The notes under the pieces were generated by a model. The model searched no databases and was not told where the DNA came from. It saw only the letters and a program-made list of their open reading frames with translations. This document shows positions 1 to 9,500 of a stretch of 64,000 nt of DNA, in pieces. The stretch covers positions 475,439 to 539,438 of the forward strand of contig NZ_BMXF01000002.1 in the NCBI RefSeq assembly GCF_014651615.1. Direction: 5' to 3'. How positions within the stretch are numbered: the stretch's first letter is position 1; the number at the start of each line of letters is the position of its first letter. Source of the stretch: Persicitalea jodogahamensis (lineage in GTDB: Bacteria; Bacteroidota; Bacteroidia; Cytophagales; Spirosomataceae). The position numbers and the translations under genes were made by a program.

Positions 1-1275
1 GGATGATAGCGTGTCTACCGTACTGTTCAGAGCCACAAATTTGAAGGGTTTATCCATTACTTCCGCTACGTTCAGCTTCCGTACTTCAGGCTCCTCGATC
101 AGCCTGTGCAGAATCACGGAGTCTGTCAAACTTCCGACGACTTCGCCCTCGGCATTCACGACGGGAAGCTGCGAAATGCCTTCTTTGTTCAAAATCCTGA
201 TAGCTTCCGAAACCGGGGTTTCCGAAGCGACCGTCGTCAGGTGTGCCTGTCCGTTACGGCGATGCACGATGTCGCGGGCGGTGGCGAAGGTTCTTTCCAG
301 GAAGCCATGGTCCTTCATCCAGGTATCGTTGTAGATTTTGCCCAGATAGCGTGTACCATGATCGGGAAGAATGATGACCATTACGTCGTCATCGGTGAGG
401 TGTTGGCGAGCATATTCCAGCGCACCGTGCACCGCCGAGCCGCAGCTCCACCCTACGAAAAGTCCTTCTTCCCGCGCCAGGCGGCGGGTCATTAAGGCGG
501 CGTCTTTGTCCGTGACCTTTACAAAATGATCGATCATCGAGAAGTCCACGTTCTCAGGTAGGATGTCCTCACCGATCCCTTCGGTCAGGTAAGGGAAAAC
601 CTCCTTTTCGTCGAACTCACCCGTTTCTTTGTATTTCTTGAAAACTGAGCCGTAAGTATCGATCCCCACGGTTACGATGCCGGCTTTCTGCTCTTTCAGA
701 TACTTACTCGTGCCACTGGCCGTGCCGCCCGTACCGACACCCGCGCCAAAATGCGTGATCTTTCCTTCGGTTTGCTGCCAGATTTCCGGTCCGGTAGTTT
801 CGTAATGCGCCATGGCGTTGGCGGGATTGTCGTACTGGTTGGCGTAGAACGAGTTGGGGATTTCCTGGTTCAGGCGGCGGGCCACTGAGTAATAGCTACG
901 GGGATCTTCGGGTGCGACATTGGTAGGGCAGACCACCACCTCGGCCCCCACGGCCCGCAGGATGTCGATTTTCTCCTGCGACTGTTTGTCGGCCATCGTG
1001 AAGACGCACTTATAGCCCCGGGCGATGCCCGCCAGTGCCAGACCCATACCCGTGTTACCGCTGGTCCCTTCGATGATGGTGCCACCTGGTTTCAGGGTGC
1101 CGTTTTTCTCGGCTTCCTCTACCATCCGAATCGCCATGCGGTCTTTTACCGAGTTACCGGGATTGAAGTATTCCACCTTCACCAGGATCGTACCTTTGAT
1201 GCCTTTGTTGACGCGGTGAAGCTTGACCAGCGGCGTGTTGCCGATGGTGTCGATGATGGATTCGTAATAGTGCAT
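1..1275 (-). CDS. PLP-dependent cysteine synthase / cystathionine beta-synthase with C-terminal CBS domains (partial)
   Basis: Reading leftward from the ATG at 1275 gives 425 codons with no stop before the window edge, so the C-terminus is missing. The first ~320 residues are a fold-type II PLP enzyme. NPGNSVKDRM carries the Schiff-base lysine, EGTSGNTG is the substrate and PLP-phosphate loop, and GVGTGGT is a further glycine-rich PLP-binding loop. From about residue 340 a CBS (Bateman) pair begins (ISQLPVVN, then VMDKPFKFVA). The family condenses serine or O-acetylserine with homocysteine or sulfide in the cytoplasm. The CBS tail suggests allosteric control, and the substrate cannot be settled from sequence. 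It appears to be transcribed alone, with an upstream neighbour on the same strand ending in a terminator. Confidence 0.9.
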   Translation of the reverse strand, partial: MHYYESIIDTIGNTPLVKLHRVNKGIKGTILVKVEYFNPGNSVKDRMAIRMVEEAEKNGTLKPGGTIIEGTSGNTGMGLALAGIARGYKCVFTMADKQSQEKIDILRAVGAEVVVCPTNVAPEDPRSYYSVARRLNQEIPNSFYANQYDNPANAMAHYETTGPEIWQQTEGKITHFGAGVGTGGTASGTSKYLKEQKAGIVTVGIDTYGSVFKKYKETGEFDEKEVFPYLTEGIGEDILPENVDFSMIDHFVKVTDKDAALMTRRLAREEGLFVGWSCGSAVHGALEYARQHLTDDDVMVIILPDHGTRYLGKIYNDTWMKDHGFLERTFATARDIVHRRNGQAHLTTVASETPVSEAIRILNKEGISQLPVVNAEGEVVGSLTDSVILHRLIEEPEVRKLNVAEVMDKPFKFVALNSTVDTLSS

Positions 1276-1311
1276 GGCGGTCAGTCGATGAAGTTGGTTT
1301 TTGGTAAAATT

Positions 1312-1338
1312 AAAAAATCCGCGCCGGAAATGGCGCGG
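1312..1338 (-). terminator. Rho-independent terminator downstream of the OmpA-family gene
   Basis: On the minus strand a CCGCGCC / GGCGCGG stem with a six-base loop is followed by ATTTTTT. It lies 8 bp past the stop codon of the OmpA-family gene and separates it from the cysteine synthase gene. Confidence 0.8.
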
Positions 1339-1345
1339 AGGGGGA

Positions 1346-2569
1346 CTATATTTCCGTGATGACAAATTCCACGCGGCGGTTTTTACGTCGTTCGGATTCG
1401 GAATTTCCCTTGCCGACGGGGCGCGTCGGGCCATAGCCCTGGGTTTCGATGCGGTCAGACACGATACCTTTTTTTGTCAGATAATCGCGGACCGCCTCAG
1501 CCCGTTGGCGCGAAAGTTCTACGTTCTTATCAAAATCACCCAGATTATCGGTATGGCCTTCGACGCGAATTTTCAGCGAAGGATTTTCACGCAGCATCGT
1601 TACCAGTTCGTCCAGTTCGCCAAATGATTCGGGTAGTAGTTCGAATTTAGAGGTGGCAAAGTAGATTTTGTCCAGCGTCACACTTGCCCCTTTGGCCAGC
1701 GGCTGTAGGTAGAAATCGTGTTCAAGTGTAGTGGCCCCGCTTGAATCCGCCGGGCTGACGTCCAGGCTGGTACTAAGGTACCCTTTCGCGCCCGCCACAA
1801 TCGAGTAGTTTTGCTTGCTATTCAATCCCAGACGATACTCGCCCGACGAAAGATTCATACGCACCGAATCGTCCCCGTCCAGGTAAGTTAAGCTGGCCGG
1901 AATGGGCTCCCGCGTTTTGGCGTCATAGATAGTGCCGCTCAGACCCACCAAAGCAGGAGTGGTACTTTTATCAGGTTGCTTCTTCTGGACCGGAGCTTCC
2001 GTAATGACAGGTTCCTGTACTTTGGGCTTTACTTCTGGCTTTGGCTTTTCCGCAGGCTTGGGTGTCGCAGGGCGTGGTTCGGGCTTTTTGATTGGTGGGT
2101 TTTTGATGTGAATTCCATAGAAATTCCAGTATTGTGTTTCATCGGGGTTCGGCCCCTCGAACAAATCGAATACTTCGATGCCAGGGTCAAGTCGCTCGAA
2201 ATAAACCCGAAAGTCAATTAATTCATCGGACCTGACTCGCATACTACCTGGCGATTCAGGAATACCTTCCACTTTGACAAACATAAAACGTTTGCTTGTG
2301 TTACCAGGCTTATATAGCCGGCTTTTAGGGTCGAAGCTAATCAAATCGCCTGAGCCCAGTAGCTCGGGCATCCTGAACTTTTGATATAAGGCAGGATCTC
2401 CATACTGCATATCGATAATCGTGTAGCGGTCGGTAAGCTCGACTCGCAAAATTCGGATTGAACGCGTATAGCGCTCCTCGACGTAAGGGCTATTGGTGAT
2501 CTGACCAAAGGTTGTCTGAAAGCGCAAACCCAGAGCCAGTAATAAAAGCAGGGAAGATAGTTTTCGCAT
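1346..2569 (-). CDS. OmpA-family peptidoglycan-binding outer-membrane protein
   Basis: The ATG at 2569 was chosen because it is followed directly by a signal peptide (MRKLSSLLLLLALGL). The earlier in-frame ATG adds 13 residues that spoil the signal. After a ~140-residue N-terminal domain comes a Pro/Lys-rich linker (KPEPRPATPKPAEKPKPEV), then a carboxypeptidase-regulatory-like beta sandwich (SGTIYDAKTREPIPASL). The last ~110 residues are a typical OmpA C-terminal domain with GHTDNLG and NVELSRQRAEAV, whose Asp and Arg bind diaminopimelate in peptidoglycan. It probably anchors the outer membrane to the wall from the periplasmic side. The role of the N-terminal domain is not recognisable. Confidence 0.88.
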   Translation of the reverse strand: MRKLSSLLLLLALGLRFQTTFGQITNSPYVEERYTRSIRILRVELTDRYTIIDMQYGDPALYQKFRMPELLGSGDLISFDPKSRLYKPGNTSKRFMFVKVEGIPESPGSMRVRSDELIDFRVYFERLDPGIEVFDLFEGPNPDETQYWNFYGIHIKNPPIKKPEPRPATPKPAEKPKPEVKPKVQEPVITEAPVQKKQPDKSTTPALVGLSGTIYDAKTREPIPASLTYLDGDDSVRMNLSSGEYRLGLNSKQNYSIVAGAKGYLSTSLDVSPADSSGATTLEHDFYLQPLAKGASVTLDKIYFATSKFELLPESFGELDELVTMLRENPSLKIRVEGHTDNLGDFDKNVELSRQRAEAVRDYLTKKGIVSDRIETQGYGPTRPVGKGNSESERRKNRRVEFVITEI

Positions 2570-2673
2570 GGCAAAAGGGGAATTGATTACGTGGCTATAA
2601 CAACGCAAAAACGCCTCTGTGTGCCGGATAGTGTGTTAATTTTTGTTAAAGTACTGGTAGTCAGAATTTATTA

Positions 2674-3417
2674 TTAATAAAAATTCCGCCAAAATTCCGG
2701 CGCGTAACGCTCTCCGGCATGGCAGCCGAAGGGTAGTTGATGTCCGGTGAGTTCGTAGCTGGCCGCCGGGCTTTTCTCAAAAGAAAAGCGCAATGCTTCC
2801 TGCCAGGAAGGTAGTTTGATAAACGGTTTCATGGGTAGTAACCGGGTAGCTTCCAGGGAAAAGAGCATATCTTCGTTTCCTTTCCAGGCCGGATAAAAAG
2901 TCTGGTAGATTTTCAGGTACCGAATCATTGCCTTCACGCGCCGCAGAGACAGGCCACCGTTAAACACGAGGCGATGGTTGGTCAGTACTTCGGCAAATTG
3001 CGAGGCGGCTTCGGCGGGCAGGCTGTCGAATTCAGGTTGATGCAGGCCGGGCGCGCCGAGATAGTCGTATTTCTGGGCGCACCAGTAGGGTAGTTCGTCC
3101 CGAAATACCCAGGCGTCCAGCTGGTAAATAAGAATATGCTGATACTTCGCAAAACGACGGTAAAAATCCAGCGAAATCAGTAGTTGGTTGTAGCTATCGG
3201 TACCGGTGAAATAGTGGTCAGCGAACGACTCAGTGCCAAGAGAAGGGAATTTTTGTAAAATAGCGCTCACGTCCAGCCCTTCCGGCTTAACCAATAGAAC
3301 AGGATATCGCCCTAGTACTGAAATACCCTGCGTAAGCGAAGCCAGTTCAGTTTCGCTCAAGGTAGTTTGATAAATCGGAATTAATACCGCTACCGAAGGT
3401 TCCGGAAATAAATTCAT
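2674..3417 (-). CDS. DUF5672-type glycosyltransferase-like protein
   Basis: A 247-residue soluble protein resembling the DUF5672 family, which is found among surface-polysaccharide and glycosyltransferase genes. Recognisable features are the N-terminal strand VAVLIPIYQTTLSETELASL, the central YQLDAWVFRDEL with a DxW pattern in the position of a nucleotide-sugar DxD site, YDYLGAPG and FNGGLSLRR. It has no signal peptide or membrane segment. It is encoded 54 bp downstream of a GT2 gene on the same strand, so the two probably act on the same glycan. The donor and acceptor sugars are unknown. Confidence 0.75.
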   Translation of the reverse strand: MNLFPEPSVAVLIPIYQTTLSETELASLTQGISVLGRYPVLLVKPEGLDVSAILQKFPSLGTESFADHYFTGTDSYNQLLISLDFYRRFAKYQHILIYQLDAWVFRDELPYWCAQKYDYLGAPGLHQPEFDSLPAEAASQFAEVLTNHRLVFNGGLSLRRVKAMIRYLKIYQTFYPAWKGNEDMLFSLEATRLLPMKPFIKLPSWQEALRFSFEKSPAASYELTGHQLPFGCHAGERYAPEFWRNFY

Positions 3418-3471
3418 CGACAGGCAAGGTACTTTTGATACAAGGCACGAAGGTAAGCGAATCGCGCCTTT

Positions 3472-4449
3472 TTATTCCAACACATCACCCAGTGCGGGCA
3501 GCCACCAGTCTTTGCTGCTGAACTTGTAGCGGCCCGTCAGTGCCTCTTTGACCACCGGAACAATACGCAGAAAACGATTTTGGGGAAGCGTCGCCCGACG
3601 CTTAAAATGCTTGTGGCGCAAAAAGAGCTTGATGAGTTTCTCGCGGGGAACGAAGGGCAATTCACGCAAATGCAGATAAATCTCGTAAGCGTTGTCCGCT
3701 TTGTCTTGAATCGGGGCCAATTTTTCGTTCCGATCCCTGAGCATGCGGTCCTTCATGCGCACCGGGTCCGCTTTTCCTCCGAACCCGACCTGCTGGCTGG
3801 CGTGCATGCGGTAGGATACCAGCGGCTCGGCGATGAAATCGATCTTAGATTCCAGACTAAGAGCCAGGGCGATCCAGGCATCGTGAATGAGTCGGGGGAT
3901 ATGCGTCGGGAAAGGCATGAGCCGGTCGAGGCAGGAGCGCCGCAAGGCCAGCGTTGCGCCCGTCACTACAAAGCCGCCAAACAGAATTTCGTGCGCATAG
4001 CCTGCCTGCCAGCGTCGCTGCTGTCCGGGGGTGAACTGCACTTCCTGCCAAATGGTGGATCCCGTGGGCAGGGAGTTGTCGTCCATAACCAGGGCATTGG
4101 AAAACACCGCATCGATAGCGGGGTGTTCGCGCAGGTAGTTCGCTTGCTTTTCCACCCTGTCTTTTCGCCAGGCGTCGTCCTGGTCACAGCAGAAAATAAT
4201 GTCGCCCCGGCAAAGTGACAGGCACTTTTCAAAATTCCGGGTTGAACCCAGATTGGTTTCGTTCCTGTGTATACGTATGGAAAAAGTTACTTCTCCGGCA
4301 AATTTTTCCAGGATATCGAAGGTGCCATCCTGAGAGCCATCGTCACACACCACAAGTTCGTCCACAGAAACCGTCTGGTTTGCAATGCTATCCAATTGCT
4401 CAGATAAGTACTTTTCTCCGTTGTACGTACAGAGCGCTACTGAAATCAT
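3472..4449 (-). CDS. Family 2 glycosyltransferase
   Basis: The chosen ATG at 4449 gives MISVALCTYNGEKYL, the canonical GT-A opening strand. An in-frame TTG lies one codon earlier. VVCDDGSQDGT and IIFCCDQDDAWR are the nucleotide-binding and DxD metal sites. The C-terminal third (HIPRLIHDAWIAL, then SYRMHASQQVG) resembles rhamnosyl- and capsule-type GT2 enzymes. There is no membrane anchor. It lies between murF (upstream, 85 bp) and the DUF5672 gene, all on the minus strand, so a role in cell-surface glycan assembly is likely. The specific sugar cannot be read from the sequence. Confidence 0.88.
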   Translation of the reverse strand: MISVALCTYNGEKYLSEQLDSIANQTVSVDELVVCDDGSQDGTFDILEKFAGEVTFSIRIHRNETNLGSTRNFEKCLSLCRGDIIFCCDQDDAWRKDRVEKQANYLREHPAIDAVFSNALVMDDNSLPTGSTIWQEVQFTPGQQRRWQAGYAHEILFGGFVVTGATLALRRSCLDRLMPFPTHIPRLIHDAWIALALSLESKIDFIAEPLVSYRMHASQQVGFGGKADPVRMKDRMLRDRNEKLAPIQDKADNAYEIYLHLRELPFVPREKLIKLFLRHKHFKRRATLPQNRFLRIVPVVKEALTGRYKFSSKDWWLPALGDVLE

Positions 4450-4533
4450 CAATTTAACTTTATTTTTACCCTACTGTGTTTCGCAAATCTGGTTGCCTGG
4501 TGAGAGCCTGAGAGAATCCTGTATTCTGGATAT

Positions 4534-5838
4534 TTATAAAAATTGTAAAGTGCTCTCTAATCCCATGCCACGCGAGCCTTTAATGAGGATGTGGGTATTT
4601 TCCTGCGGATGATCCATGATCCAGTTGTGGAGCGAAAACTTGTCAGGAATGTAGTAGGCCTTCGGCAAGGCGGGTAAAGCATGTTGCATGAGCGGCCCAG
4701 TCAGGATCACGACGTCAAATTTTCCTTCGGCGACCAGCTGGCCGATGGCCAAATGTTCGGCGGCGGCTTCATCGCCCAGTTCCAGCATGTCACCCAGGAT
4801 GACCATTTTACGGGGAGCCTCGCTGCGGGTGAAATGGTCGATGGCGGCCCGCATGGAACTGGGATTGGCGTTATATGCGTCGAGCGTAATGGTATTGCTG
4901 CCTTTCTCGATTACCTGCGAGCGATTGTTATCGGGCCGGTAGTCCGAAATGGCGCGGTGCGCATCCTCACCGGGTACTTCAAAATAATGACCGATGGCCA
5001 GGGCTGCACAAATATTGTCGAAATTATGCCTACCCGGCAGGTGCGTGACGATGGCTTGTTTTTCCTGATTTTCGTAAATGACAAAGGGTGTTTCTTCAAT
5101 CAGCGTCGGGTTCACTTCCGAGCTGGCGGAGCGGTAGAAGATGATTTCGCCGAAAGCATGTTTCTTGCTCGCCATTTCCATGAGCGTATCGTCCTGCGCA
5201 TTCACGAACAAAACCCGCTTTTTCTTGGAAAGATAGGTGTAAAGTTCTCCTTTGCCTTTCTTGACGCCCGCTATCCCGCCAAATCCTTCCAGGTGCGCTT
5301 TGCCGATGTTGGTAATGAGACCGTGTGTTGGCTGGGCAATACCGCACAGGAAAGCGATCTCCTGCTGGTGATTGGCCCCCATTTCAATCACGGCGATGGT
5401 GTTGTCGTCAGGCTGAATGGACAGCAGCGTGAGCGGAACGCCAATATGATTGTTGAGGTTTCCCACGGTGGCATTGATGCGGTATTTTTTGGCAAGAACC
5501 GCCGCAATGAGTTCCTTGGTAGTGGTTTTACCGTTGGAACCCGTAAGCGCGACCACCGGAATATCCCACGTACTGCGATGGTGCTTAGCCAGCTCCTGCA
5601 AAGTTGTCAGTACATTCTCCACCAGAAGGAAACGTGAATCTTTAACAACCGAAAAATCATCCACTACCGCGTACGCAGCTCCACTTTCCAGGGCTTTTTC
5701 GGCAAAAGTATTCCCGTCGAAGTTGTCGCCCTTCAAGGCAAAAAACAAGCAGCCGGGCAGAATTTTTCTCGTATCGGTGCAGACCAGCGGATTTTTTGAA
5801 TAAATAGTGTAAAGCTCTTCGAGCGTGATTTCCAGCAT
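4534..5838 (-). CDS. murF: UDP-N-acetylmuramoyl-tripeptide--D-alanyl-D-alanine ligase
   Basis: MurF adds D-Ala-D-Ala to UDP-MurNAc-tripeptide, the last cytoplasmic step of peptidoglycan precursor synthesis. The ATP loop VALTGSNGKTTTKE lies near residue 100. TVGNLNNHIGVPLTLL, EMGANHQQEI and the C-terminal-domain motif DAYNANPSSM are all diagnostic of MurF. Length (434 aa) is normal. The ATG at 5838 is preferred; a TTG four codons upstream is possible. The gene is followed at 85 bp by a GT2 gene. It diverges from the FG-GAP protein gene, and the ~140 bp between them should hold both promoters. Confidence 0.95.
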   Translation of the reverse strand: MLEITLEELYTIYSKNPLVCTDTRKILPGCLFFALKGDNFDGNTFAEKALESGAAYAVVDDFSVVKDSRFLLVENVLTTLQELAKHHRSTWDIPVVALTGSNGKTTTKELIAAVLAKKYRINATVGNLNNHIGVPLTLLSIQPDDNTIAVIEMGANHQQEIAFLCGIAQPTHGLITNIGKAHLEGFGGIAGVKKGKGELYTYLSKKKRVLFVNAQDDTLMEMASKKHAFGEIIFYRSASSEVNPTLIEETPFVIYENQEKQAIVTHLPGRHNFDNICAALAIGHYFEVPGEDAHRAISDYRPDNNRSQVIEKGSNTITLDAYNANPSSMRAAIDHFTRSEAPRKMVILGDMLELGDEAAAEHLAIGQLVAEGKFDVVILTGPLMQHALPALPKAYYIPDKFSLHNWIMDHPQENTHILIKGSRGMGLESTLQFL

Positions 5839-5980
5839 AGTTTTAGACAACTTGGGTAATATTGGCGTTAGTATGTGATACGCGGGGTTCGCCCGGCAAT
5901 GGCAAAGGATACTCTATCAGATAGCAAAGTACCTACAAAAGACGGGCCGGAGGCCCATATTGCGAGGCCAAAATTACACA

Positions 5981-8197
5981 ATGAAATTTCAACACTACCT
6001 ATTTCTGCTCTTTTCGATAGTCACGTTCAGCCAGGTATCTGCCCAGCAACCCTGGTTTAGACTGGACACCACGACTACCGTCACCCGCAACGGCCAAACG
6101 CTGCAAAACCCCTGGGCGGGTGGACTGAACGCCGGGCAGTTCTCGACTATGGACCTGAATGGCGACGGCATCAACGATCTCGTGGCTTTCGACCGGACCT
6201 CCAACCGCGTGACGACTTTTCTCGGTGATGCTACCGCCAAGACCTACCGCCATGCCCCAATTTATGAAGCTCGCTTCCCGCCCATGAGTGACTGGATGTT
6301 GCTGGCCGACTACGACAAAGATGGGCGAAAAGATCTTTTCACGCATACATCGCAAGGTGTGCAGGTGTTTAAACAAGTGCCGGTGGGAGGTAGCTGGGCC
6401 TGGAAGCTTTTCAAGCCGCTGCTCAACTCAGTGGGCTTTTCCGGAAAAATAAATCTCCTGGTAGTGGCTACCGATATTCCGGCGCTCACTGATGTAGACG
6501 ACGATGGCGACCTGGATATCGTCACCTTCGAACTGTTGGGCAACTTTCTGGAAATGCACCAAAACATGAGCATGGAACGCTATGGCGTTCCGGACAGCCT
6601 GGAATTTGTGCGAAACGGTATTTGCTGGGGAAATTTTGTCAAGGAGCACTGCAACGATTTCAGTTTGGGGGTGGACTGCGGTTCGGTTGAAAATCTGGAA
6701 AAGAAAAATCCGGGCGGGCGCCTGATGCACGCGGGCAACGCCGTGCTGTTGCAGGACTTGAACGGCGATGGAAAAAAAGACCTGTTGATGGGCCACGTCA
6801 CCTGCGACAACGTGGCCCGGCTGGTCAATACAGGTACCAACCGCGTAGGAAATTTTACGCGCTTCGACGTAAACTACCCGGCCAAAGATCCCATCGAGTT
6901 CACCATCTTTCCGGCGGTGTATAGCGAAGACGTGGACTTCGACGGCGTGAAAGACCTGCTGGCTGCGCCCAATGTGTACGCCAATGAGGGCAATCTGATG
7001 GATTTTCAATCTTCCACCTGGTACTATCACAATGCCGGAACGACCACAAATCCGGTTTATGAATTGAAACAGAAAAATTTTCTGCAAGACCAGATGATCG
7101 ACGTTGGCGAAGACGCCGCTCCTGCTTTTTTCGATGTGGATGGTGATGGTGATCTTGATATGGTGGTGGGTACGGGTGGCACGAGAGGTGAAACCGGCTT
7201 TCGGGGTAGTTTGCAATTATTCAGGAATGTTGGCGATGCCAAAACGCCCCGCTATGACTGGACTGCGGCTGAATACCTGAATTTCTCATCCTCGCTGCAA
7301 CTCACGCATGTCAAACCGCAGTGGGCCGATTTCAACGGCGATGGGGTAGCCGATCTTGGCTTTTCGGGGGTGTCATTCAAAGGAATCGAGTACCGTTATG
7401 TTCCGAACCGGGCCGCACGGGGGCAGGCCGTAAGGCTGGATATGAAAGAGGCGGCTGTCGTTACGCTTCCGGCCAACGTGCAGAGTGGCGATCACCCGTA
7501 TTTTTACGATGTCGATCAGGACGGCGACCTGGATCTGATCGTAGGTACCACGCAGGGAAACGTAAGGTACTTTCAGAATACCGGAAATGCCCAGAAGCCT
7601 GTCTATGAACTTAAAACCGAAACCCTGGCAGGAATCAATGCCAATTTCGCGGGCCGTTTCGTCAGCGTTGCCGTGGCAGACTTCGACCTCGACGGCCAGC
7701 CTGACCTGCTCACCGCCGACCAAACGGGTATGGTTCGCGTCTCGCATGGTGGTGCCTGGGGGCAATGGAACCGACGCGATAGTTTATTAGTACAGAATGG
7801 CACCAGTACTTATGCCCCCAATCTGGGTGCTTATCCACAGGCCACCGTTGCCGACTACAATGGCGACGGTAAGCCTGACGTGGCCGTTGGTACCCATGGT
7901 GGGGGTGTCCGGCTGCTTACTAATGTCTTGCCCGTTGTGGTGACGGCGGTTGAGCCCGTCTCGTTCAATTCATTCGTGGTCTACCCCAATCCGGCAGAGG
8001 ATTATGTGCAGATACGCAGCAGCGCGCCCGGCGTGCTGGATGTCATTTCGTCCGGCGGCCGGGTTTTGCAGGAAAATATCCAGCTTGGCCAAGAAAGTGA
8101 AACTACCCTGAACACGTCGCGATGGGCGCCGGGGCTGTATTTATTCCGGGCAAGGTACGGGGAGCGGCAGGAAGTCAGAAAAGTATTAGTGAAGTAG
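5981..8197 (+). CDS. Secreted FG-GAP/VCBS repeat protein with T9SS sorting domain
   Basis: Start placed at 5981, where MKFQHYLFLLFSIVTFSQVSAQ forms a clear signal peptide. The body is a beta-propeller-type array of about ten calcium-binding FG-GAP/VCBS repeats, each with a D-x-D/N-x-D-G-x-x-D loop (DLNGDGINDL, DYDKDGRKDL, DVDGDGDLDM, DFNGDGVADL, DYNGDGKPDV). The last ~80 residues (FVVYPNPAEDYVQI, ending RKVLVK) are a type A T9SS C-terminal domain, so the protein should be exported through the type IX system and displayed or released. It is probably adhesive or structural. No enzymatic motif is seen. It is convergent with the polyprenyl synthase gene. Confidence 0.9.
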   Translation: MKFQHYLFLLFSIVTFSQVSAQQPWFRLDTTTTVTRNGQTLQNPWAGGLNAGQFSTMDLNGDGINDLVAFDRTSNRVTTFLGDATAKTYRHAPIYEARFPPMSDWMLLADYDKDGRKDLFTHTSQGVQVFKQVPVGGSWAWKLFKPLLNSVGFSGKINLLVVATDIPALTDVDDDGDLDIVTFELLGNFLEMHQNMSMERYGVPDSLEFVRNGICWGNFVKEHCNDFSLGVDCGSVENLEKKNPGGRLMHAGNAVLLQDLNGDGKKDLLMGHVTCDNVARLVNTGTNRVGNFTRFDVNYPAKDPIEFTIFPAVYSEDVDFDGVKDLLAAPNVYANEGNLMDFQSSTWYYHNAGTTTNPVYELKQKNFLQDQMIDVGEDAAPAFFDVDGDGDLDMVVGTGGTRGETGFRGSLQLFRNVGDAKTPRYDWTAAEYLNFSSSLQLTHVKPQWADFNGDGVADLGFSGVSFKGIEYRYVPNRAARGQAVRLDMKEAAVVTLPANVQSGDHPYFYDVDQDGDLDLIVGTTQGNVRYFQNTGNAQKPVYELKTETLAGINANFAGRFVSVAVADFDLDGQPDLLTADQTGMVRVSHGGAWGQWNRRDSLLVQNGTSTYAPNLGAYPQATVADYNGDGKPDVAVGTHGGGVRLLTNVLPVVVTAVEPVSFNSFVVYPNPAEDYVQIRSSAPGVLDVISSGGRVLQENIQLGQESETTLNTSRWAPGLYLFRARYGERQEVRKVLVK

Positions 8198-8235
8198 TAT
8201 TTGTATACCTGAGGGTCGTCGATGCGGTCGAGTGA

Positions 8236-9210
8236 CTACTTGGTACGCTCGATGGTAAACTGCACGAGGTCTTCAAGTGAGTCGCGGTAGGCCGATTGCG
8301 GAAAAGCCGTTAAAAGCTGCCGGGCGTCTTCTACGTAGCGCTGCATAGCAGCCTGGGCGTAAGCGATGCCGCCCGACTCCTTTACGTAAGCAATCACTTC
8401 CGAAACTTTGCGCGGCTTATGGCTTTCATTCCGGACGATATTGATGATCCGCCGCTTTTCCAGCCACGATGACTGGTTGAGGGCATAGATCAGGGGGAGC
8501 GTCATTTTCTTCTCCTTAATGTCGATGCCCAACGGCTTGCCTACTTCCGCATCACCGTAGTCAAACAGGTCGTCTTTGATTTGAAAGGCCATACCTACCT
8601 TTTCGCCGAAGCTGTGCATTCGGGCCACAACTTCTGGTGCGGCCCCCACCGAACTGGCCCCCACGGCGCAGCAGGAGGCGATGAGGGATGCCGTTTTCTG
8701 GCGGATGATCTCGTAGTAAACGGCCTCATCCACATCCAGCCGACGTGCCTTCTCGATTTGGAGTAGTTCGCCCTCGCTCAGTTCGCGCACGGCGGTAGAA
8801 ACGATTTTTAACAAATCGAAATCCTGGTTTTCTACGGACAGCAGCAGGCCGCGGGAGAGCAGGTAGTCGCCCACCAGCACCGCAATCTTGTTCTTCCACA
8901 GTGCATTCACCGAAAAGAATCCCCGCCGGTAGTTGGAGTCGTCCACGATGTCGTCATGCACGAGGGTGGCCGTGTGCAGAAGTTCGATGAGCGCGCCGCC
9001 CCGGTGGGTGGCCTCCGAAATGGTACCGCACACACCCGCCGACAGGAACACGAACATGGGCCGCAACTGCTTCCCTTTCCGCCGGATGATGTAGTTCATG
9101 ATCTGATCAAGCAGCCGAACGTTGCTTTTCATGGATGCCCGGAACTTAGGCTCAAAAGCCTTCATTTCTTCTCTGATGGGAGCCTGTATATCTTGAATTG
9201 AGCGGGTCAT
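8236..9210 (-). CDS. Polyprenyl diphosphate synthase (trans-prenyltransferase)
   Basis: Catalyses chain elongation of isoprenoid diphosphates with isopentenyl diphosphate, most likely supplying the menaquinone side chain. GKQLRPM, the first aspartate-rich motif HDDIVDDSNYRRG, and the second, KDDLFDYGD, are all present. The start at 9210 (MTRSIQDIQAPIREEMKAF) was preferred over an in-frame ATG 26 codons upstream because the extra segment has no family counterpart. Length of 324 aa is typical for IspB/HepT-type enzymes. Chain length cannot be predicted confidently. Confidence 0.92.
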   Translation of the reverse strand: MTRSIQDIQAPIREEMKAFEPKFRASMKSNVRLLDQIMNYIIRRKGKQLRPMFVFLSAGVCGTISEATHRGGALIELLHTATLVHDDIVDDSNYRRGFFSVNALWKNKIAVLVGDYLLSRGLLLSVENQDFDLLKIVSTAVRELSEGELLQIEKARRLDVDEAVYYEIIRQKTASLIASCCAVGASSVGAAPEVVARMHSFGEKVGMAFQIKDDLFDYGDAEVGKPLGIDIKEKKMTLPLIYALNQSSWLEKRRIINIVRNESHKPRKVSEVIAYVKESGGIAYAQAAMQRYVEDARQLLTAFPQSAYRDSLEDLVQFTIERTK

Positions 9211-9500
9211 GGAAAAGCCATTGAACAATAGCCGTCGGAGGGGAATCGTGAGGTTGGAAGGTAGTTTTAAAGCACAAAATTGCCACAAAATCTTCTGTTT
9301 ATACCTATTTTGCGCCTGATTTGTTTCTTAAATGAATAAGTAAGGAGGGGCAATTGACAGTAATTTATGGCGAATGCCTGTCTGCTTTCTGTCACCTGAT
9401 AATCAAAAAGCCCCAATGGCTGTCCGACCGTTTCACACTTTTTCAATAAGTCGACAGCCGGCTGCCACAAGCCGATCGCAACGACGAACCGAGCCAATTT